A DNA stretch of 49,060 bases from an uncultured bacterium. Its GTDB lineage: Bacteria; Cyanobacteriota; Vampirovibrionia; Gastranaerophilales; Gastranaerophilaceae. Each line of letters begins with the position of its first letter. Positions within the stretch are counted from its first letter, which is position 1. The DNA lies in the NCBI GenBank assembly GCA_902798645.1, contig CADBXV010000005.1, positions 1 through 49,060 of the forward strand. Reading direction: 5' to 3'. Of the stretch, positions 6,775-14,500 are shown piece after piece. Both the position numbers and the translations under genes were made by a program. Under the pieces are notes generated by a model that saw only the letters and a program-made list of their open reading frames with translations, was not told the DNA's origin and made no database searches.

Positions 6775-8169
6775 GTGTCAGGCGTAAATTATAATACATA
6801 CAATTTAAGCTCATATTCTCGTGTATCATTCAGGGCAAATGAACAGGGAGGGCTGGATATTGTTAAAAAACCAATTGATAAGGTTGAAAACATTGTTAAC
6901 AATACCGTAGACACTTTTGTTCCGGAAACGCAGGATGAAGAAAAGAAAAAAACACATAAAACTGCAATAAGAGTAGGTAGTACAGTACTTGTATTGAGTG
7001 CTATAGTTGCTCTGTTAAACCCTAAATTTTCATCATCTTTAGTAAATAAATTAAAAACAAAATCTACAAAAGCCGGAAACAAAGCAAAAGTTGATGATTC
7101 AATATGGGGCAAATGGAATAAAGTTAAAGAAAAATTCTTAAATGGTGTAACAAACATAATTCAGATTTTAAACAACGGTAATTCGGTTAAGGATGAATTA
7201 TTTCAAAAATTGTGCAGTAAAACAGCATTTACAAAGAAAATACACCAAAGTATAACAAAAGGTTTTGATAAAATAAGCAAACAAACTGTTTACGGCAAGT
7301 ATAAGAGTGTTTCAAATCAGATGAATACGCTGGATGACATAATGATGCACTATAAAGATAGGCTTTCACCTAAAGATAAAGCTGTTTTTGAGAAAAAACT
7401 TGCAGAAATAGATAAATTGCAAGAATATTTTTCATCATCTCAGATAAAAAGCAGATTAGAGAATCAAGAAGCATTAATGCAAAATCTTGAAAAAGATGTA
7501 GTTAAAAAAATGACAGAATACAAAAACGGTTTTAAGTCGGAAGGCGGAAATAATATAGAACATTCAAAAGATGCATTTAGTTTTTGGGCAGAAGATATTT
7601 TGATGCCTAAAAGAAATAAATTAGAAGAAGAAGGTACAAAAGTAATTAATTCTTTGGTTGGTGACGGTAAAACGCAAAAAGGAGCTTATAATGAGATGGT
7701 AGAGTTGTTAGCTCCGCACTTAAAACAGGAAGAAAAGAGTGCATTTGAAGAAAGTGTTAAACAAGCAGAAAAACTTTTGAGAAAAGCTAATAAAACGGAG
7801 TGTGTGGAATATTTTGATAAAAAGCGTGATTTGATGTTGGGAAGTGCGCCGACGGATGTCGTAACTGCATTGGGAAGTTTGGTAGCAAGCGGTATAGCAA
7901 TAGGTGTAGCAGACAGTAAAGAAGACAGAATGTCAAGAGTTATATCCGGCGCCTTACCTGTATTTGCCGGTCTTGGTGTTTCAACTGCTCTGACAGCTAT
8001 GTTATTCTCAGGCGGTAAGGGTATGGCGCTGGGTACCGGTTCAGGTATGGTATTAAGTGCTTTGGGAAGTGCCGCAAGTCATAAACTATTCCCAAAAAAT
8101 AATAGCGAACTGAATTATGCGGAAAATAAATCCGGCAATTTGAAAGATGTGGAGGTGAAAAATGCTTAA
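6775..8169 (+). CDS. F-R-A-N-tagged membrane-associated protein of unknown function
   Basis: This 464-residue protein has no recognised family. An Asn/Ser/Tyr-rich leader ends in R-V-S-F19-R-A-N. A hydrophobic helix follows (about residues 66-82, IRVGSTVLVLSAIVALL), then a long lysine-rich helical region with coiled-coil character (about 90-350). A glycine-rich hydrophobic C-terminal third (about 365-445) contains three possible membrane segments (ALGSLVASGIAIGVAD, ALPVFAGLGVSTALTAMLF, ALGTGSGMVLSALGSAASH). It starts with GTG at 6775 behind a weak AGGT site. Its last four bases overlap the convergent gene. The length and helical middle suggest a structural or effector-like role, but no function can be assigned. 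Confidence 0.7.
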   Translation: MSGVNYNTYNLSSYSRVSFRANEQGGLDIVKKPIDKVENIVNNTVDTFVPETQDEEKKKTHKTAIRVGSTVLVLSAIVALLNPKFSSSLVNKLKTKSTKAGNKAKVDDSIWGKWNKVKEKFLNGVTNIIQILNNGNSVKDELFQKLCSKTAFTKKIHQSITKGFDKISKQTVYGKYKSVSNQMNTLDDIMMHYKDRLSPKDKAVFEKKLAEIDKLQEYFSSSQIKSRLENQEALMQNLEKDVVKKMTEYKNGFKSEGGNNIEHSKDAFSFWAEDILMPKRNKLEEEGTKVINSLVGDGKTQKGAYNEMVELLAPHLKQEEKSAFEESVKQAEKLLRKANKTECVEYFDKKRDLMLGSAPTDVVTALGSLVASGIAIGVADSKEDRMSRVISGALPVFAGLGVSTALTAMLFSGGKGMALGTGSGMVLSALGSAASHKLFPKNNSELNYAENKSGNLKDVEVKNA

Positions 8170-8681
8170 CGTAATTTTTGAACTATTTTTAAAACATTTC
8201 TCCGTAATGTTTCATAATCCTTGTTATTGTCGATTATATAATCCCAATCCTGAATATTATCAAGATCAACTTCGGTAACATCATCTTCTCCGACGAGTTT
8301 TCCGCCTCTTAATTCTCTCAGCTCTCTGTCAGCTTCAATTCTTATTGATATTGCGCCTGCTGTTTTAAAAACCTCATACTCGTGTTTCATTCTTACGTCT
8401 GTGACAACAATATTGCCTTCTTGTTCAACAATTCTTTTTAACCAATAATCAGGATCTTGTTCTCTGCCCCAATTCCCTAAATCAATCAGTCCTTGGCGGT
8501 ATTTTGGTTTGTTAGCTTCTATTTCTTCGTACGTTACATTATATTTTTTCCCGTATTCAAGTTTGATAACATCTCCCATTGCACAGCGGTTAAAGGAAGG
8601 TAATTCTTCCATAAGAATTTTTGCGGCAGTGTCTTTTCCCGAATACTGTTTTCCTGAAAAAATAATTATTCTATCTGCCAT
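8166..8681 (-). CDS. P-loop kinase related to phosphomevalonate kinase/dNMP kinase
   Basis: This 171-residue protein has a Walker A loop at residues 8-17 (FSGKQYSGKD). Its later blocks resemble the animal-type phosphomevalonate kinase family (PF04275): IDLGNWGREQDPDYW, NIVVTDVRMKHEYEVF, LRGGKLVGEDD, LDNIQDWDYIIDNN. Bacterial members of this fold are often nucleoside- or deoxynucleoside-monophosphate kinases. No mevalonate-pathway gene is nearby, so a nucleotide kinase role is at least as likely. A GGGGG site precedes the ATG. The start lies 1 nt after the yidD stop, so the two genes are probably cotranscribed. Confidence 0.72.
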   Translation of the reverse strand: MADRIIIFSGKQYSGKDTAAKILMEELPSFNRCAMGDVIKLEYGKKYNVTYEEIEANKPKYRQGLIDLGNWGREQDPDYWLKRIVEQEGNIVVTDVRMKHEYEVFKTAGAISIRIEADRELRELRGGKLVGEDDVTEVDLDNIQDWDYIIDNNKDYETLRRNVLKIVQKLR

Positions 8682-8682
8682 A

Positions 8683-8913
8683 CTACCCCCTTTTAGTTTC
8701 TATGTCAGGAACAGGGTCATACCCGCCTTCGTTAAGCGGGTGACACCTGCAAATGCGTTTTATTCCAAGCCAAACACCTTTTAAAACCCCAAATCGCACA
8801 ATTGCTTCTTTCATATATTCCGAGCAACTCGGATAAAACCTGCATCTGTGCGGAAGAAAAGATGTCAAATTTTGATATATTTTTATTAAAGATATAAAAA
8901 TTGTTTTTAGCAT
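8683..8913 (-). CDS. yidD: Membrane protein insertion efficiency factor YidD
   Basis: This 76-residue protein is YidD, a small membrane-peripheral protein that assists YidC-dependent insertion. The full signature is present: [15 protein letters not shown], then [20 protein letters not shown] and YDPVP. The amphipathic N-terminus ([16 protein letters not shown]) is normal for the family. I prefer the ATG at 8913. An in-frame ATG at 8943 would add ten unconserved residues encoded by a GTGCGTT palindromic repeat. It usually lies between rnpA and yidC; here it instead precedes a P-loop kinase gene with 1 nt between them. Confidence 0.93.
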   Translation of the reverse strand: MLKTIFISLIKIYQNLTSFLPHRCRFYPSCSEYMKEAIVRFGVLKGVWLGIKRICRCHPLNEGGYDPVPDIETKRG

Positions 8914-8931
8914 ATGATGTTGTATTTTGTT

Positions 8932-8949
8932 GGTGCGTTTCAACGCACC
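8932..8949. repeat. GGTGCGTT-TC-AACGCACC palindrome
   Basis: A perfect 8-bp inverted repeat with a 2-bp centre, just upstream of yidD. The same GTGCGTT/AACGCAC palindrome occurs at 45130-45147, and a diverged form occurs near 24093-24110. Confidence 0.6.
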
Positions 8950-8981
8950 TTGCTCACTTTATTTTTTTCGTTTATGCCATT

Positions 8982-9067
8982 CCCTCTCAAATGGGAGAGG
9001 GTAGAAATTCAAGTTGAGGAATGTTAGCTATTCCAATTCCGAAACTTAGAATTTCTGGTGAGGGTTA
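8982..9067 (-). repeat. Dispersed CCCTCACC/CCTCTCCC repeat, copy B (inverted)
   Basis: Read on the minus strand this begins TTAACCCTCACCAGAAATTCTAAG and ends in CCCTCTCCC with the palindromic partner GAGAGGG. This is the same block order as copy A at 29-107. It fills most of the 228-bp gap between yidD and deoC. No gene is seen in the gap. Confidence 0.6.
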
Positions 9068-9141
9068 ATTGTTTAACTTTTTGTCCTTGGTGCGGTACGC
9101 CGGACTCTACTCTTTATCCATTTCAACAAAAAATAACTTTC

Positions 9142-9801
9142 TTAACTTTCCATTATCTTACACCCTGAACTTGTACCAAGTCTTGAAGCTCCTGCGTCTA
9201 TCATTTTCAGTGCAGTTTCTTTATCTCTTATTCCGCCTGATGCTTTAACTTTAAGTCCTGCATTTGTTACCGTTTCATACATAAGTTTTACATCTTCGAC
9301 TTTTGCTCCGACACCGTTTTTAACAAAACCGGTAGAAGTCTTTACAAAATCAGCACCGCCTTGAATACACAACTCGCAGGCTTTTTTTATTTCTTCTTGT
9401 GTTAATAAATCTGTTTCTAATATTACTTTTAAATTATGACCTTGGCATGCAAACTTAATTTTAGAGATTTCATCTGTAATATAATCGTAAAAACCGTCTT
9501 TAAGCTTTCCGCCGTTTATTACCATATCAATTTCATCAGCACCGTTTTTTACTGCATCTATGGTTTCTAAAATTTTAATTTCCGTAGTTGTTTGACCAAG
9601 AGGAAATCCTATAACGGTAACGATTTTTATGTCATTTCTCTTTTTATTATTCAGATACTGTTTTGCAAAAACTACATTGCATGGATTGACGCATATTCCT
9701 AAGAAATTGTATTCACAAGCTTCGTCTAATAACTTTTTAATTTCTTCTTTAGAAGCGTTTTGTTTTAATAAAGTATGTTCAATGTATTTATTTAATTCCA
9801 T
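9142..9801 (-). CDS. deoC: Deoxyribose-phosphate aldolase
   Basis: This 219-residue protein is DeoC, a class I aldolase that splits 2-deoxyribose 5-phosphate into glyceraldehyde 3-phosphate and acetaldehyde in deoxynucleoside catabolism. Key residues are visible: Asp92 in EIDMVIN, the Schiff-base Lys154 in VKTSTGF, and Lys186 in VKASGGIR. The length is typical of the short bacterial form. AAGGGA precedes the ATG. It follows uppP by 21 nt on the same strand and is probably the last gene of the unit that starts with the GGDEF gene. No other deoxynucleoside catabolic gene is adjacent. Confidence 0.96.
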   Translation of the reverse strand: MELNKYIEHTLLKQNASKEEIKKLLDEACEYNFLGICVNPCNVVFAKQYLNNKKRNDIKIVTVIGFPLGQTTTEIKILETIDAVKNGADEIDMVINGGKLKDGFYDYITDEISKIKFACQGHNLKVILETDLLTQEEIKKACELCIQGGADFVKTSTGFVKNGVGAKVEDVKLMYETVTNAGLKVKASGGIRDKETALKMIDAGASRLGTSSGCKIMES

Positions 9802-9822
9802 AATTATTTCCCTTATATTAGT

Positions 9823-10665
9823 TTAGCTGTATATTGAAAAGAATATTGCTGTTAGAAGTCCCATAATTAAACAATAGTATCCGAAAATTCCAAGAGAAAA
9901 TTTTCCTACAAATTTTAGAAAATACTTTATACATAAATAACCGACAATTCCTGAAACTATTGTTCCAACGATTATTGCAGACCAATTATATGTAACAACT
10001 TCTGCTAAATCCAATTTAACCAATGGGTATACCATTGATGCTCCAAGAATAATGGGAATACTTAACAAAAAAGAATATCTTGCAGATGTTGTTCTGTCAT
10101 GACCGCTTAATAAACCGGTTGCAATAGTCAGACCTGATCTTGAAAACCCGGGAAGTGCCGCCAATCCTTGTGCAATGGCGATTAAAACGGAGCTTTTTAG
10201 CGTAATCTCTTTTTTATCCTTAATTTTTTTCCCAAACCATTCCGAAAAAAGTAATAAACAACCAGTAAAAACAAGTAGAATGCCGACAATAGCAGGTTTA
10301 AATACTAAAAATTCCGCAACTTCATTTAAAGGATAAGCAATAAGAACTGTTACTATAGTGCCAAGTATTATATAAATACCTGTCTTGAAGTCTTTTGATG
10401 AATAATCCTTGTTTTTTAATCCGTAAAATAAAGCTTTTATTATCTCAAAAATCTCTTTTCGGAAAAATATCAATACAGCAATTAAAGTTCCTAAATGGAG
10501 CATTATATCAAGAAAAACCTCTTGATTTGATTCCTGTACAATTTCTATCCCTTTAAAAACTTTATAGAAATTAGATGTAAATACTAAATGAGCAGAGCTT
10601 GATATAGGCAAAAATTCGCTTAAGCCTTGTACAATCCCCATTAAAATTGATTGAATTAAATCCAT
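9823..10665 (-). CDS. uppP: Undecaprenyl-diphosphatase UppP (BacA)
   Basis: This 280-residue polytopic membrane protein is UppP, which dephosphorylates undecaprenyl diphosphate to recycle the lipid carrier for peptidoglycan and other envelope polymers. The two signature loops are present: EFLPISSSAHLVF near the N-terminus and the LPGFSRSGLTIATGL loop near residue 170. About eight hydrophobic segments can be seen. I start it at the ATG at 10665, which has GGGAGG before it. That ATG overlaps the queD stop codon by one base (TAATG), so the two are translationally coupled. Confidence 0.96.
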   Translation of the reverse strand: MDLIQSILMGIVQGLSEFLPISSSAHLVFTSNFYKVFKGIEIVQESNQEVFLDIMLHLGTLIAVLIFFRKEIFEIIKALFYGLKNKDYSSKDFKTGIYIILGTIVTVLIAYPLNEVAEFLVFKPAIVGILLVFTGCLLLFSEWFGKKIKDKKEITLKSSVLIAIAQGLAALPGFSRSGLTIATGLLSGHDRTTSARYSFLLSIPIILGASMVYPLVKLDLAEVVTYNWSAIIVGTIVSGIVGYLCIKYFLKFVGKFSLGIFGYYCLIMGLLTAIFFSIYS

Positions 10666-11024
10666 TATTCCTCCCAATACGAAGCACAAGAAGTAGAAGT
10701 TTCCCAAATAGATATTTTACTTGTTTGAGGAATTCTTTCTTTCATTTTTGTGTAAATGTATTTAGATAAAACTTCACTGCTTGGGCTTATTCCTTTAAAC
10801 TCAGGAAGTTCATTAATATCTTTGTGATCAAGATAATCCAAAACCTCTTTTAAATTCTTTTTTATAACTTTGTAATCGACAAGGATATTGCTTTCATCTA
10901 ACTTTGTCCCTCGAACATAAGCTTCTGCTAACCAGTTATGCCCATGCATGTTTTCACAGGCTCCATCATAATTAAGCAAATGATGTGCTGCCGAAAAATA
11001 CATTTGCGCTTTTAATTCAAACAT
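10665..11024 (-). CDS. queD: 6-carboxytetrahydropterin synthase QueD-like
   Basis: This 119-residue protein belongs to the QueD/PTPS family, which converts dihydroneopterin triphosphate to 6-carboxytetrahydropterin in queuosine synthesis (some members act in other pterin pathways). Zinc ligands are seen in SAAHHL (N-terminal His) and HGHNW, with the catalytic Cys in CENMHGH. The C-terminal ETSTSCASYW block fits the family. I use the ATG at 11024 with GGAG upstream rather than the GTG at 11036. The stop overlaps the uppP start. Other queuosine genes are not seen here, so QueD is favoured but not proven over other PTPS-type enzymes. Confidence 0.88.
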   Translation of the reverse strand: MFELKAQMYFSAAHHLLNYDGACENMHGHNWLAEAYVRGTKLDESNILVDYKVIKKNLKEVLDYLDHKDINELPEFKGISPSSEVLSKYIYTKMKERIPQTSKISIWETSTSCASYWEE

Positions 11025-11046
11025 TTTTGACTCCACTTAGGCTAAT

Positions 11047-11919
11047 TTACATTTCCAAATTCATTTGAGAGAATTGAATAATTTTATTTTTTCCTCTGTG
11101 CTTAGCATTATATAAAGCGTGTTCAGCATATCTGATTACTGTGTTTGCATCTTCATCAACATCTTTCATGCAAGGATATGTTGATATGCCTCCGGAAATA
11201 GTTACTCTGTGAGCTTCTTCTTCCCCTGCCGGAATAAATTCCATTTTTTCGACTTCTCTGCGGAATCTTTCTCCAAACAAGAATGCGTTTTCTTCCGAAG
11301 TATTTGGAAGTACAAGCAAGAATTCTTCATCGCCGTAACGGGTTAGAATATCTTCTTTACGAATCATTGCATTAAGTTTGTTCGCAATATTTCTTAGCAA
11401 AATATCGCCCCATTCGTATCCGTACATGTCGTTAACAACCTTAAAGAAGTCGATATCAAACAATATGCAAGAAAGTTTTGTTCCGTAACGTCTTGAACGA
11501 GAAATCTCTTCTTCCAAACGCTCTTGAAGGTATTTTCTGTTGTGTAATCCTGTTAAATCATCAGTTGTAGAAACCATATTAACTTTGTCTTTAAGCTCTT
11601 TGATTTTTAAAAGAGCCTTTGCACGAACAATAAGCTCATTTTTTTCATTGAAATCTTTAATAAAATCATAACCTTCAGCTCTTACCGTAACATCAGTTCT
11701 TGTAGGCCCAAAGAAAAGAATCGGACATGGAAATTTGTTTGTCATCAAGGCATCTTTTGCTATATCAATATTTTCTACAATCATCAAAGATGGATTTAAA
11801 ATTGCATAATCCTTCATTTGATCTATAGAAACGGTTTTAACTTCCGCATCATCAATATCATATAATATGGCCTGTAGGTCAGGCATTGGTTTTGTTGAAT
11901 AGATAACAATATTGTTCAT
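11047..11919 (-). CDS. GGDEF protein with degenerate receiver-like N-terminus and variant GDEEF motif
   Basis: This 290-residue protein joins an N-terminal receiver-like domain (about 1-110) to a C-terminal diguanylate cyclase domain (about 117-290). The domain begins with DDLTGLHNRKYL, and the metal and substrate motif FDIDFFKVVND (154-164) is intact. The signature, however, is G196-D-E-E-F in place of GG[DE]EF, and YGYEWGD lacks the usual His. A product-inhibition I-site, RKED (187-190), lies five residues ahead. The receiver-like part has MIVEN where a phosphoacceptor Asp is expected, so phosphorylation is doubtful. It may make c-di-GMP or act as a c-di-GMP-binding effector. It has its own promoter and heads the unit with queD, uppP and deoC. 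Confidence 0.88.
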   Translation of the reverse strand: MNNIVIYSTKPMPDLQAILYDIDDAEVKTVSIDQMKDYAILNPSLMIVENIDIAKDALMTNKFPCPILFFGPTRTDVTVRAEGYDFIKDFNEKNELIVRAKALLKIKELKDKVNMVSTTDDLTGLHNRKYLQERLEEEISRSRRYGTKLSCILFDIDFFKVVNDMYGYEWGDILLRNIANKLNAMIRKEDILTRYGDEEFLLVLPNTSEENAFLFGERFRREVEKMEFIPAGEEEAHRVTISGGISTYPCMKDVDEDANTVIRYAEHALYNAKHRGKNKIIQFSQMNLEM

Positions 11920-11958
11920 AAAACTTCCTTTTCTTATTAGGTTTCTCTTTATGGTTAA

Positions 11959-11987
11959 ATTATACCAAAATTCAAACCAAAACTCAA
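11959..11987 (-). promoter_or_regulatory. Strong sigma-70-type promoter of the GGDEF unit
   Basis: On the minus strand: TTGAGT (11987-11982), a 17-nt spacer and TATAAT (11964-11959) preceded by the extended -10 element TGG. The leader is about 33 nt, with AAGGAAG before the ATG. Confidence 0.75.
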
Positions 11988-12006
11988 TAATAAATGAGAA
12001 TTTTTT

Positions 12007-12023
12007 GTCAGGTGGAACCTGAC
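12007..12023. repeat. GTCAGGT-N3-ACCTGAC palindrome
   Basis: A perfect 7-bp inverted repeat around a 3-nt centre. It belongs to the family at 12083-12099 and 40009-40025. It lies in the 351-bp gap between the GGDEF gene and the aminotransferase gene, which holds no gene. Confidence 0.6.
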
Positions 12024-12078
12024 CTACTTTGTAAAAGTATTATGTGTTCAAAATCGAACATATTATACATTTACCCCT

Positions 12079-12111
12079 GTAGGTCAGGTTTTACCTGACA
12101 TAAACTGTTTA
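12079..12111. repeat. Near-identical 33-bp dispersed repeat with GTCAGGT/ACCTGAC core
   Basis: TGTAGGTCAGGT-TTT-ACCTGACA followed by TAAACTGTTT. The same 33 bp recur almost unchanged at 40004-40037. Further on (12147-12196) is a more diverged AGGTCGGCTTTACC block and two GCTAAC/AACAATG repeats, so 12000-12200 is a mosaic of repeats. Confidence 0.65.
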
Positions 12112-12213
12112 TTATATATTAAAAAACACTAAACACAAATAAAATAGGTCGGCTTTACCAAGCTAACAACAATGTTTTGTTAATATAACAATGCTAACCT
12201 ACTTGTATATATT

Positions 12214-12244
12214 AATGCGGTGGTGAATTTTTCACCGCCGCATT
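12214..12244 (-). terminator. Strong hairpin after the aminotransferase gene
   Basis: AATGCGGTGGTGAA and TTCACCGCCGCATT form a 14-bp stem with one wobble pair and a TTT loop, 26 nt beyond the aminotransferase stop. A clear T-run is missing on either strand, so it may terminate or simply protect the 3' end. Confidence 0.5.
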
Positions 12245-12270
12245 ATTGTTTAAACTATTTTCAACTTTTA

Positions 12271-13389
12271 CTATGCCAAAGTTTTTGATTTCTCTACGCA
12301 GTCAATAAGAGTAGAAGCAATCATTTTTTGCTCTTCGATAGTTAATTCAGGGAACATAGGAAGTGAAACAACACATTCTGTGTTCTTTTCAGTAATCGGT
12401 AAATCACCCATTTTGTAACCTAAGTGAGCATGAACTTTTTGCATATGCAAAGGAATTGGGTAATAAAGCATAGCACCGATTCCTGCTTCATGAAGTTTGT
12501 CAAAAATTTCATCTCTGTTAGGAATTTTAACTGTATATTGATGGTAAACACAGTATGTATTATCAAGTTCTTTAGGTGTTTGGATATCAGCACATTCAGA
12601 GAACAATTTGTTGTATGTTGCTGCGTGTTCACGTCTTGCTTTATTCCATTCGTCAATGTAATTTAATTTAACTCTCAATATTGCTGCTTGGATTTCGTCT
12701 AAACGAGAGTTAACACCGATTTCGTCATGGTGGTAACGAATTGCACCGCCGTGGTTACGAAGTGCGACAATTCTGTTTTTAAGGTTTTCGCTGTTAACTG
12801 TAATAAGTCCGCCATCGCCCATTGTACCAAGGTTTTTAGTTGGATAAAAACTGTAACAGCCGATATCACCGAACGTACCGACTCTTTTGCCTTTGTATTC
12901 TGCTCCGATTGCTTGGCAGCAGTCTTCAATTACGTATAAGTTATGACGTTTAGCGATATCCATAATCTTATCCATATCGCAAGGCTGACCGTAAAGGTGA
13001 ACAGGCATAATAGCTTTTGTTTTTGGTGTAATTAAAGCTTCTATCTTGGTTGCATCGATATTGAATGTATCAGGATTAATGTCGCAGAATACAGGGGTAG
13101 CGCCAACGATTTCAATTGATTCTGTTGTTGCAACAAAAGTGAATGCTGTTGTAATAACTTCATCTCCTTTACCTATATCCAAAGCTCTTAAAGCTAAGTG
13201 CAATGCATCTGTTCCTGAGTTAAGAGCAACTGTGTAGTTGCATCCTATATATTTAGCGAGTTCGCTTTCTAAAGCTTTTACGTTTGGTCCTAAAATATAA
13301 GTGCCGGAACGCAGAACTTCAACAACGGCTTTTTCTATCTCAGAGCCGATTTTTTCGTATTGTCTTTTTGAATCAAAAATTGGAATCAT
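12271..13389 (-). CDS. DegT/DnrJ/EryC1/StrS family sugar aminotransferase
   Basis: This 372-residue protein is a PLP-dependent aminotransferase that adds an amino group to a nucleotide-linked keto sugar. The PLP Schiff-base Lys185 sits in FYPTKNLGTMGDGG, with the upstream NSGTDALHLAL and EDCCQAIGAEYKGKRVG blocks typical of the family. The length is normal. Substrates differ widely (UDP-4-keto-6-deoxy sugars, pseudaminic acid or legionaminic acid precursors), and no other sugar-modifying gene is adjacent, so the exact sugar is unknown. A role in surface or flagellin glycan synthesis would fit the Maf genes in this window. GGGAGG precedes the ATG. Confidence 0.93.
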   Translation of the reverse strand: MIPIFDSKRQYEKIGSEIEKAVVEVLRSGTYILGPNVKALESELAKYIGCNYTVALNSGTDALHLALRALDIGKGDEVITTAFTFVATTESIEIVGATPVFCDINPDTFNIDATKIEALITPKTKAIMPVHLYGQPCDMDKIMDIAKRHNLYVIEDCCQAIGAEYKGKRVGTFGDIGCYSFYPTKNLGTMGDGGLITVNSENLKNRIVALRNHGGAIRYHHDEIGVNSRLDEIQAAILRVKLNYIDEWNKARREHAATYNKLFSECADIQTPKELDNTYCVYHQYTVKIPNRDEIFDKLHEAGIGAMLYYPIPLHMQKVHAHLGYKMGDLPITEKNTECVVSLPMFPELTIEEQKMIASTLIDCVEKSKTLA

Positions 13390-13426
13390 ATTTCCCTCCT
13401 ATTATTATTAATACTCTCACTATTCC

Positions 13427-13435
13427 AGTGTACCA
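13427..13435 (-). promoter_or_regulatory. Possible extended -10 promoter of the aminotransferase gene
   Basis: On the minus strand TGG-TACACT (13435-13427) lies 37 nt before the ATG. No good -35 box is seen. Confidence 0.35.
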
Positions 13436-13491
13436 CACTTTTTTACTTCCTTTACATAATCTTAACTTTAAAGTTACTTTATTTGGCTAAA

Positions 13492-14457
13492 TTAATGTAT
13501 TTTGTTTAAAAGTTTTTTGACTTCGCTAATTTTTTCTGAAAGTATAGGCGCAAGTTCTTTATTAATTATTTCTTCTTTTTTTATGTTTTTTAATTCTTTT
13601 ACAGCTTGAGATATTTGTGTTTTAAGTTCAAGAATATTGCTAATTTCTTCTGTAACATTTTTGCTCCGGAATTTTGTATCACCATTTCTTTTCATAACTA
13701 AATCTGTAAAATCAAATAGTTCTACATCCATACATGGAATATTATTTGGTCTGAATTCTTCCAGACCGGCATTAATTACTTTGTCAAAAAGCTTTTTGCT
13801 TGTATCTTCTTTTGTACCGTAACAGGTTAAAACGGAATACATTTCGCAGAGCGGTTTTATTTGACGTGGATTATCGCCAATGTTGTAAAAATCTATTGCA
13901 GTAAATTTTTGTTTTTCTAAATTCACTATTAAATTCCCACCGGAGAAATCAAATACCAATTCATTATCGATGGCGCCTGCTATTTGGTGTAAAAAATCCG
14001 TATACGATTTTATCGGGAATTTAGCAATTTTTTCCTGAAATATGTTCCTGTAATAATTATTGTTTTGATATTCTTTTGGTGTAACACCGTCAAAATAGTC
14101 CATTATTGTTGCACCGAATCCGAGTTTGATTTTGACGTGATTTACCTTATCAATCGGAGATAAGTCTTTTGAATAAGTATAACCGTACATATTATTTGCT
14201 ATATGCGGTATTCTTACGCAATAGTTTGAATCATTGATTTTATATACTTCGGCATCTGTTCCTTGTCCGATAAAATTTTCCGGCTTAACGGATTCTCTCA
14301 CTTTTTTGATTACATCTGTTTCCGGTAAATCGAGTAAATCCCTGCCTCTAAAACATAAAGTATCGCATTTTAATATATCTCGGATTTTGGGACTATAATT
14401 ATGCGGATTTGATTTATGTAAATTCAGGTTATAGTAATTTCCGGTTAATATTTTCAT
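13492..14457 (-). CDS. F-R-G-tagged protein-kinase-like protein
   Basis: This 321-residue protein is an orphan with a recognisable kinase-like core. An Asn/Tyr-rich leader ends in L-C-F36-R-G-R. Then come a glycine loop G64-Q-G-x-x-A-x-V-Y (63-72), a strand CVRIP (80-84) where the VAIK Lys is replaced by Arg, a catalytic-loop-like D170-x4-N175 (VFDFSGGNLIV) and a metal-binding D189-F (TAIDFYN). The spacing matches eukaryotic-like/aminoglycoside kinase folds. Whether it is active is uncertain given the Arg. A lysine-rich coiled coil forms the C-terminus. The ATG at 14457 is preferred to a TTG at 14463. The ribosome binding site is weak. Confidence 0.68.
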   Translation of the reverse strand: MKILTGNYYNLNLHKSNPHNYSPKIRDILKCDTLCFRGRDLLDLPETDVIKKVRESVKPENFIGQGTDAEVYKINDSNYCVRIPHIANNMYGYTYSKDLSPIDKVNHVKIKLGFGATIMDYFDGVTPKEYQNNNYYRNIFQEKIAKFPIKSYTDFLHQIAGAIDNELVFDFSGGNLIVNLEKQKFTAIDFYNIGDNPRQIKPLCEMYSVLTCYGTKEDTSKKLFDKVINAGLEEFRPNNIPCMDVELFDFTDLVMKRNGDTKFRSKNVTEEISNILELKTQISQAVKELKNIKKEEIINKELAPILSEKISEVKKLLNKIH

Positions 14458-14500
14458 ATCCAAACAAAAACCTGAAAATAATAAAATTTGCTATCTAAAT

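Noticed and set aside
8914-8943. Longer yidD start at 8943
   Set aside because: The extra ten codons are not conserved in YidD, and their 5' end is part of a GTGCGTT palindromic repeat.
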